From: Anoplolepis gracilipes
Taxonomy: Eukaryota > Arthropoda > Insecta > Hymenoptera > Formicidae
Assembly (NCBI RefSeq): GCF_047496725.1
Contig: NC_132981.1
Span: forward strand, 3,106,001 to 3,170,000
Length of the DNA stretch: 64,000 bases
Direction: 5' to 3'
Positions 57,011-64,000 of this stretch are shown here, in pieces. Under the pieces are notes generated by a model. That model worked only from the letters and a program-made list of their open reading frames with translations, was not told the origin of the DNA and ran no database searches. Numbering within the stretch: position 1 is the stretch's first letter; every line of letters starts with the position of its first letter. The translations under genes were made by a program, and so were the position numbers.

Positions 57011-57205
57011 ATATTTAATTGTAAGGGTATGTACGTGTGTATATTTATGCGTGTGTGTGTATGCGCGAGAAGGAAGAAAAAAAAAGGAACGGACGTGAGA
57101 AAAAGAAGGAGGGAACGAGAGTGCGAGCGGGGGAGGAAGGGTGCGGGGCTGAAGAACGGACGAAGGAAGGGAGAAAGTCGAAGACGAAGCGAGAGAAGAG
57201 AAAGT

Positions 57206-57252
<47 letters not shown>
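57206..57252. repeat. (GA)n microsatellite
   Basis: About 46 bp of GA at the end of a purine-rich stretch (56940-57250) just downstream of the CCAAT block. Confidence 0.95.
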
Positions 57253-57253
<1 letters not shown>

Positions 57254-57821
57254 CACGCGGGCGCATATACCCCTTTGTTTGTACGGCACGTTCGTGCCTG
57301 GCCTCTACATATCCACTGCGCGCCCCCGTGGCTTCGTATTTCATTGATTAGTATTGCCCATTAAAAGGACGCCTTTATTTCGCCACTCTTCCATTCCCTG
57401 GAATAGACGGTCCCACGCGACCGCGCGAGTATAACTAGCTTCTCCGCAAACGTAATTGACTGTCCCATATGTAATTCATTACTCATTATGCAAGAATTAT
57501 CGATACAGCTGTAACCTATTTAATAATTCTATGTGTATAAACTGAGTATTTTTTTTATAAAACTTTGTAATAATATACACTAGAGTACAACCTCTACTCG
57601 TTTAATTGTATTGTAGATTTCAAACTGGGTGTCAGCAATATCGTTTAAATTAGATAAACTCTCATCTTAATCATTTTAAACAATGTTTTTATATAGCATA
57701 ACGTAATATAAATGTCAAACAAATGTCTCAACTGATACATCCGCGAAAATATCGATTGCAAGCACTTTTTGCCTGCTACTATTACTGCATTGTAAAAAGA
57801 AATTATATAAATCTAAAACAA

Positions 57822-58278
57822 ACTTACAAAATGTGACAAATTGCAAAAACAAATAAATCGATTTTTAAAAAATTTTTGGATGCTTAAAATGATTCTGTCC
57901 TCTAATAAATTAGCGTCGCGTCAGGTTTTTTAATAATCATTAGTTGAATCCAAATTGCGATTTTTTGGAGTTTCAATTAATGATTATTAAAGAACCTGAC
58001 ATGATGATAAGCGAATCTTTATATATAAAACATATTTTTTTCAATATCTAAACAAATATATATGTATAAGAATCACCTATACTAATTTCTGTATCGTATA
58101 AATTCATGAACTGTCAAAAATGACGAAAATTACGATGGAGTTTTAGCCATTCATTATTCGAAAAACCTGACGTGATAGAATTTGAAAAAAAAAAAAAAAC
58201 AAATTTATTTTCAACATCCAAAAATCTATAAGATTTACTTACATTGACTTTTACTGATTTTTGTAACCTTTTGTAAGT
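57822..58278. mobile_element. foldback (TIR) transposon-like element, ~457 bp
   Basis: The left end ACTTACAAAATGTGACAAA and the reverse complement of the right end, ACTTACAAAAGGTTACAAA, match at 17 of 19 positions. The arms continue for about 150 bp with shared GATTTTTGGATG-like, CAAAT(A/T)AAT and CGTCAGGTTTTT-AATAATCAT blocks. A second, inner hairpin pairs 57929-57960 with 57966-58001, and a third CCTGACGTGAT block lies at 58170. It has no coding sequence. Confidence 0.7.
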
Positions 58279-58279
58279 C

Positions 58280-59090
58280 TGTAATCATCAAGAAAGTATT
58301 TTTTTTTTTCTTTCGCATCAAGATTGTATCAAAACATTTCAACAATCGACACAGTCACTCTCTATAATATAGATCTTTCTATCACACGTATATAATTAAC
58401 CGCTTATCATATCGTTAATCGTGCATACATATCATAATAATTAAAAAGATTCGAGAGGCTCTGTGAATTTATTAAGTTGACGCTTTATTTTTATCAATCT
58501 CGCGCTCTCGCAACGATTCGTTTTCTAAATTCCGACGTTACCGTAACTGCTTGCGTAATATAACCCATTAATTATATATCGCTATTAAAGACGCGCTCTC
58601 GCGCGTCGATACGGAATCGTTTTTCCCGAGTGCCGTGTGCATTGTCCGCCAAGCGGATTATGAGCTCGGGACTCGAAGACCCGAGACCCGAGACCCGAGA
58701 TCCCTCACTTGTCAGTGTGCGCCGAAAGCGCGCGAGGAGAAGGGCACTCGCGTAGACTCGCTACGTCACTGAGGACGTTTGTATTATCGCTCGGGCACCC
58801 AATTGCCGGCTCGAGAGAATTCCCGAGCGGAAACGCGCGCCGCTGCCGGGTATAGAGAAGGGTATTAACCCTTCTAAACCGGTTGTCAAATCCTCTCCTT
58901 TGTGAACGCGAAAAGGTAGTAGATCGCGCGACTAATCGTCGCGTAGCCCGACAATGAGCGCGACATGACGGATGTAATCTACAATGATTTATAGCTGATG
59001 CATTTCACTTTGATCTAATTTCGTGGGTGAAGCGAGGGCCTTTATACTTCTCACCTTTCCGTGCTGAATACTACGAAGGAGAAACTCGCG
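58280..59090. other. mixed spacer with a CCCGAGA x3 repeat
   Basis: AT-rich to about 58480, then GC-balanced. Three tandem CCCGAGA heptamers lie at 58680-58700, just after CTCGGGACTCG, giving a small hairpin option. No gene is recognised. Confidence 0.5.
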
Positions 59091-59105
59091 AAAGGGGTAG
59101 TATAA

Positions 59106-59552
59106 TTGCCGTTGGAAAAAAGGAATTCTCGTCTCGATAGGAAATCTCGAGAAAGTTTTCCCTCTCGCTTATTTTTTTTTTTTTTTTTCGTCAATTTGAC
59201 GAGTAGATTTCACGAGTGCCTGTGCCTCTCGCAATTTGCACTCGACAATGCCGGTTGCAGCTGTTTGTGTGCGTCGGGGCCACTAAGGCGGCCCAACCCT
59301 TGTGGACTTTTGTATCGATTACCCATCGGTTGGGCGAGGTTTCGCCCCGTTACGGCGACGGGCAGCCGTAATTTTAGCGCAAATATTCTCGCGTTAATTG
59401 GAGCGATCGGCCACCGATCGGCGATTATCACGTATCGCGTACGCAAAATAATTTCACAGCGTGTCACGCCGGAACTCCGTTCCACCTACAGTCTGACGAG
59501 CCGTATAATGGATTTATTCTGGCGTGTTGTACCGAGATATGAATTTTTCTAG
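59106..59552 (+). CDS. unrecognised 148-codon open frame, complex after a poly-Phe run
   Basis: A plus-strand frame that reads through a poly(T)17 (59172-59188) as poly-Phe and then continues with mixed composition (Cys-rich AGCSCLCASGPLRRPNPCGL, then basic). A 91-codon minus frame overlaps it. No domain, signal peptide or splice pattern is convincing, and the poly(T) argues against a real coding exon. It is recorded because the downstream 300 bp are GC-balanced and free of repeats. Confidence 0.1.
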   Translation: MPLEKRNSRLDRKSRESFPSRLFFFFFFVNLTSRFHECLCLSQFALDNAGCSCLCASGPLRRPNPCGLLYRLPIGWARFRPVTATGSRNFSANILALIGAIGHRSAIITYRVRKIISQRVTPELRSTYSLTSRIMDLFWRVVPRYEFF

Positions 59553-60895
59553 CAGAAACTCGCGAATTTGTCACAAAACTTAAAGCATTTATTCTTGTTA
59601 AATCTGCAAAATTGAGTATTAAAATAAAACATCTTACGAAATTATTATTGTTACTTCCAAATCACACATATATATTTTCCCTATTAATTTCTAAAATTAA
59701 ACGTTATATTCATAGTCTTTTATTTATAAAGAAAAACGTGAGTGTGTCAAAGAATATAATTTAATGCTCGCAGTAGGTCTGAGACACAGCATGCAAGGAG
59801 ACTTTATCGAAAGTAGAGAAGAGAAATAAATAACGTATCAAAAGATTGAAAATCCCGTTAGATTGCGATGTACGCATCTGCGGAGTCAACGTGTGATGAT
59901 GTGTGTCCTGACACGTCCGAGACACGTCTAGACTCTTCCTAAACGTGGTCAAGATTGCCCACACACGGCTTGCTCTTTCGCGAAATTATATTCACGATAT
60001 TTCGATTACCATAATTCGCACCGATTCGTGTACCATCAAATATTTGTGTAGATATAAGTAAGCTGCGCATAAAACGGCCACTTTACTATTCGAAATTTTG
60101 CTCGCCATCTGCAAGTCAAAGGCGTACTCAAAGGCTTACGATGCTCGACGCCTCGGCGAAGTGCATAAAAATGCACATGGATATTTGCATTTAAGAATCG
60201 TTCTCGATACCCTTCTCCTCCCATATGTTTGCCTCGCTTGCCTCTCCTTTCCCCCTCTCTCCAATAACGCCGATAGTTACTTTCAAACATAATAACACGA
60301 AAGTCGATAGGATCTCTGAAAATTTCTACCCGAGTCTGTCGCGTATTAAACTTTCGCAGATCGCCTGAGGAAATTTTCAAAGGGATAGCAAGTAACGTCG
60401 ATCTTTTTCGACTTCCAACATTAAGTTTCACCGTTGATGATAAGTCGTGAACTCGAAACTAGAGAGCAAAGTGCTATAACTCGTGGCTATATGACATTTT
60501 ATAAAGAGTGGTTATGAAACGATTGATATATTAAAAACAGAAATCTTTTATAACATTTTATAAAAAGTATTTATATTAATAATTAAATTGATACTATAAT
60601 AGAAATCTCTTGTACAATATGTAAAGCAGTATTACATTTATGCATTATTATGAGCTGCACAAATGCAATTATATTAATCGCGATAATTGACAATTTTTAT
60701 TTTTTCGGATAAAGGAGAAATGTAACCGTGAAATTATTAATTATACCAAGAAATAATTTAACATTGTCGTTGAAATTACATCGGTATTTTTACCGCCGAA
60801 GCTTCTCTAAAGCGCTCGGAAATAATTTGAAACATATGCTCGGGCGAAATTGGAGCGCAAAGAGTTAATTGCGCTTGTACTCGGTCCGAAATGTT

Positions 60896-61183
60896 TCATC
60901 CACCGAGGGTCGTTTCTCCTTCGAATAATCCGCGGTGATTCGTAATTCGAGCCTCGCGAAATTTCACCGTGTTCCATAGAGAAACACGCATGTAAATCGG
61001 GGGACCGCGTAATACCTGGGACAGCTTACGACACCCGGTGGGCCAACCAGTTTCACTTACGCGAAACAGCGGCTGAACATCGACGTCGCCGACACATTCG
61101 CCCTTACCCGAGAATATCACCGAAGAACAGCATATGCGGAATCCACGAAGAAGGGAAGGAATGCAAATGCAGCGGCGAAACAT
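60896..61183 (-). CDS. unrecognised 95-codon open frame with donor-like sites
   Basis: A minus-strand frame of complex composition with several Cys near the N-terminus (MFRRCICIPSLLRGFRICCS) and a Gly/Thr/Pro-rich middle. On the same strand, a consensus GTAAGT donor lies at about 61060 and a GTAAGG at about 61106, so a shorter exon ending at either is possible. I recognise no family. Exon, decayed copy or chance cannot be separated here. Confidence 0.15.
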   Translation of the reverse strand: MFRRCICIPSLLRGFRICCSSVIFSGKGECVGDVDVQPLFRVSETGWPTGCRKLSQVLRGPPIYMRVSLWNTVKFREARITNHRGLFEGETTLGG

Positions 61184-61251
61184 AGCTATACACGGTTTCG
61201 CGTGTTAGTCTCTTTGTCTCTCTCCTCTGCCCTGCGTGAGCAGAGTAAGTT

Positions 61252-61255
<4 letters not shown>

Positions 61256-61286
<31 letters not shown>
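61256..61286. repeat. poly(A)31 tract
   Basis: The longest uninterrupted single-base homopolymer in the window, first of four long A/T runs within 1.25 kb. Confidence 0.95.
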
Positions 61287-61290
<4 letters not shown>

Positions 61291-61299
61291 GAATCCTCC

Positions 61300-62100
61300 G
61301 CGTTCACCTTCTCCGCGCTTTCTTCCTTTCATTCTGAATGCTATGCTTACGAAAGGCAAATAGTATGTATATATATTATTTTATGCTTCGTGCGAATACG
61401 AGTGTTTCAAAAATTATCGGAAAATTAGAAGTACTAAAGAAATGTTTACATTAAAGTAACGAGATTTTTAATTTATTTATCGTGGAAACGAAGAGTTTTC
61501 GCAGCAACAAGCTTGATATTTTTGGGAGTTATCATTATGTTTGAAGCAATATCATTATCACATAATGCGCTGTGCATAAAAATATTTTTTACATTTTACT
61601 GTACTCCACCGTCCCTTCCTCAAACAAAGCTAATTTCTTTAATTGTGAGAAATGTGCGTTGAAAGCATCCCGCAGTCACATTTTAACACCCTTTCTATAA
61701 TCCCTTTTAATTGTAGCTACGTTGAAAGAGCTATACGATGAGCGCGTTCATACACGAATATATACGTAAGAGCATTTACACGATACATAGCGATCATAAA
61801 CGCCGGATATAATAATTTGGAATCACAGGTATAAAATAATTTAATAGACGCGAGCAGGTCGGCGCACGTGACCTATTTATCGTTGCTATTACCGCGTAAT
61901 CATAAGCCGCTTAATTATCCGCGTAATAGTGGTAGTCCTAGTAGCGGTAACAGTAACGGTACTAATAATAGTTACGATGATAATAATTTTGCCGATAACG
62001 AATTTAATTAACGCAAATGCGAGAATACCTTACCTAACGATATGTCTCTTTGTTATCGCATCGACTTATGTCTCGAGTTATCTTCGACAATTCACGTATC
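61300..62100. other. AT-rich spacer, nothing recognised
   Basis: About 800 bp. A GTAGTAACGGTAATA-like degenerate trimer-rich patch lies at 61925-61990. No gene or inverted repeat was found. Confidence 0.55.
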
Positions 62101-62101
62101 G

Positions 62102-62122
62102 AAAAAAAAAAAAAAAAAAAAA
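62102..62122. repeat. poly(A)21 tract
   Basis: An uninterrupted A run. Confidence 0.93.
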
Positions 62123-62260
62123 CCGTTTAATAAATGTGAAACAAAAAATTTTTAAATCGTTCTGTAAAGTAATGAAATGTTTATAAATATTAATTTTAGT
62201 TTTCACGTATTATTTTAGAACCGGCAATGAAAAAATTATGTACTTACGTATCGTACGTCC

Positions 62261-62284
62261 AAAAAAAAAAAAAAAAAAAAAAAA
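62261..62284. repeat. poly(A)24 tract
   Basis: An uninterrupted A run followed by GAAAAGAAAGAAAA. Confidence 0.93.
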
Positions 62285-62472
62285 GAAAAGAAAGAAAACC
62301 GACTCAACGTAACTCAATTATATATTAATTTATAACTATTCCCTTATTCATAATCCGCTGATAATCCTCCTCCCGTCATACGTAACTTTAAGAAAAGTCG
62401 GGACGTGCAATTTGCCGGGCAAAAAGTGGCGTGTTGGGAAGCCAAAAGAAAATGCCGCGTTTCTTCGGAATG

Positions 62473-62499
62473 TTTTTTTTTTTTTTTTTTTTTTTTTTT
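62473..62499. repeat. poly(T)27 tract
   Basis: An uninterrupted T run, opposite in strand to the three A runs just upstream. The A run at 62261 and this T run could pair across about 190 bp. Confidence 0.94.
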
Positions 62500-62574
62500 C
62501 ATTTCCGGAGTCGTGCAGCGGGGACACCACCTCGTCATTAACGCGAGGACCTTCGGCATTAACACTCCTCGCTA

Positions 62575-62901
62575 ATGGCAGTCAGCGTGCATGCGCGTCG
62601 CCGTCGCTACCATTGCCTCTGGCAGCGCGCATGCAACCGTCGTCCGTTGCAGATGCATTCGCTGCAAGTGGGCTGCCCGGCAGGCTGCCACGGTAAGCCG
62701 ATTATCCACCTAAATACGAAGCCAGAGCGATGCATGTGGCTCAAATTGATGTTATTTCTTCCTCTTCTTAAGCTTTCTGTTTCTCCCCTCCGGACTTTTT
62801 CCCATTCCCTCCCCGCCTGCCGGCCTCTCCTGGCGTATTTAGTATTACAGGCCTCGGCAGAAAGTTTCGAGTGTATTTTTTTCAGCGCTCGTTCTCTTTA
62901 A
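62575..62901 (+). CDS. unrecognised frame, possible short exon ending at a GTAAGC donor
   Basis: From ATG 62575 the frame runs 108 codons, but a donor-like CCACG|GTAAGC at 62692/62693 would end an exon after 39 codons. That 39-codon part is compact, basic and Cys-containing, ending LQVGCPAGCH. The sequence beyond the donor is T/C-rich and reads Leu/Pro-rich, as intronic pyrimidine-rich DNA would. I recognise no peptide family. CpG density in the putative exon exceeds the flanks. It remains unproven. Confidence 0.2.
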   Translation: MAVSVHARRRRYHCLWQRACNRRPLQMHSLQVGCPAGCHGKPIIHLNTKPERCMWLKLMLFLPLLKLSVSPLRTFSHSLPACRPLLAYLVLQASAESFECIFFSARSL

Positions 62902-62904
62902 TGC

Positions 62905-64000
62905 CGAAACATTAGTTATTTTCCATAGAGTTTTCTTTCGGACGAAGAAGAAGAGGCGGTATTAAGGTGTTCCGGGCAGACTTAATTCACGAGTAATGTA
63001 TAACACGCTCGAATTCGCAAATGTGTCATAAAACGAAAAACGCCTGTTGTTAAATATACAATAGCTTCGAAAGATGTATAAAGCAAGTGTAAAGGACGTA
63101 AAAATATATGATACAAATTAATAAACGAATTTTTTGTTTCGCGAAATATTTTTTTCTCAGCAACGATTTTGTCATATTTACCTACATATATATATATATA
63201 TATACACATTTTGATCACTAATGTAATATGTTAATGAAATTTTTAATGTCTCGAAATGGACGTTGCCGTGATATTGATATTGAGCTCTAATCCTTAATTC
63301 GTTACCATCAATATTATTAAATTCTGTTGATATTTTTGCATGCGCGTAACTTTTTTATGTCCCGGAATATCCATCTCAATATACTAATAACCACTCTTTT
63401 TCTCTTTTCCTCTCATAGTTCTTCATCCATCGATCATCCATTATCGCATTTCGTATTCGCATATACCTGTATTCGCACACATATTTATGAAATATATACG
63501 TACGCAGACACACACGGGTTTTCAGGGTTTGCGAAACAACACGAGATTTCTCGATACGCGAGCGCCCGCAGATTGTATACGACCAATCATGTGCGGCTAA
63601 TTACTTTACGCGGTGGTCTAAAAAAAACGAGAAAGGCAGCTCTATAAATGAAAGAGTAGCGAGCAAAATAACCGAATTTGCACTCGCCGCGAGAGATATG
63701 TTGCTTGAGGGCGGCTTTTACCGAAAAAAATCCCACCCGTATGCGCGTTTTGTTTTCATATACTGCTGCTGAAAATTCGAGAGTAATAATCATCAAATAG
63801 TATCTTTCCTTTACGTTTATCGTTGCTAGATTTCGTGTTGATAATTGCTCAAAGGGATGCAAGTATTTATGAGTTAACAAGTTTACAACGGATTGCGGTG
63901 ATAATTTTGTAATCTTTGACAAAACTTTTTCATTTAATATTAACCGATGAACGTCTAAAATATAGTTTTGCAGAGAAAAAAGCCTAGTGAAAAATGTCGA
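62905..64000. other. AT-rich spacer, nothing recognised
   Basis: About 1.1 kb to the window end, with a (TA)10 at 63185-63204 and short unrecognised frames of up to 111 codons on both strands. Confidence 0.5.

Noticed and set aside
1..64000. Search for CRISPR arrays, rRNA, complete tRNAs, well-known insect microRNAs and reverse transcriptase or transposase domains
   Set aside because: By eye I found no regularly spaced repeats, no complete cloverleaf with both internal boxes, no mature-miRNA word that I recognise and no catalytic motif of a mobile-element enzyme. A covariance-model or profile scan could still find decayed examples.

Overview
This window looks like non-coding DNA from an animal nuclear genome, most likely an arthropod and plausibly a hymenopteran such as an ant. 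The evidence is the AT-rich background with CpG-rich islands and no obvious CpG depletion, the many long (GA)n/(CT)n, (TA)n and poly(A/T) tracts, the decayed miniature transposons, and the absence of any long conserved open frame. The species assignment is inference. There is no operon, rRNA, CRISPR array, phage gene or recognisable protein-coding gene. Nearly every longer open frame is a by-product of microsatellites (poly-RE, poly-LS, poly-S) or GC-rich sequence. I list a few complex-composition frames with low confidence and assign no function.

The clearest structure is a set of degenerate dispersed repeats visible by internal comparison. Family A is a ~170-200 bp element rich in TCTGAA/TTCAGA with a shared TCTTAATCATC core: three adjacent copies at 1843-2440, one at 3794-3975 and an inverted one at 8392-8570. 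Family B is a ~500-530 bp element with imperfect CAGGGTGTCTACTC-like ends: minus orientation at 19313-19838, plus at 24451-24962 and 27925-28427, with 5-bp flanking matches at each copy. Single-copy foldback elements lie at 30481-31171 (arms over 200 bp), 41016-41332 (110-bp arms about 93% identical, with a hammerhead-ribozyme-like motif in each arm), 57822-58278 (arms ~150 bp), 37440-37640 (a 35-bp hairpin core), and, more weakly, 20422-20796 and 40256-40424.

Layout: 0-9 kb holds family A, a GC-rich block at 4.1-4.96 kb and a (GA)37 array. 9-18 kb alternates AT-rich DNA with GA/CT arrays and GC-rich blocks at 14.0-14.5 and 16.8-17.6 kb. 18-29 kb holds family B and GC-rich blocks at 22.8-23.6 and 28.5-29.5 kb. 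29-37 kb holds the 30.5 kb foldback and a long homopurine domain at 36.0-36.45 kb. 37-46 kb holds the hairpin element, the hammerhead-like foldback, a pentamer array and a homopyrimidine domain at 44.1-45.15 kb. 46-64 kb is mostly AT-rich, with a CpG-rich block containing four CCAAT boxes at 56.5-57.0 kb, the 57.8 kb foldback and a cluster of long poly(A/T) tracts at 61.2-62.5 kb.

The CpG-rich blocks, several with GA/CT arrays at their edges, are the best places to look for promoters, enhancers or non-coding first exons. The sequence alone does not prove that any of them is transcribed.
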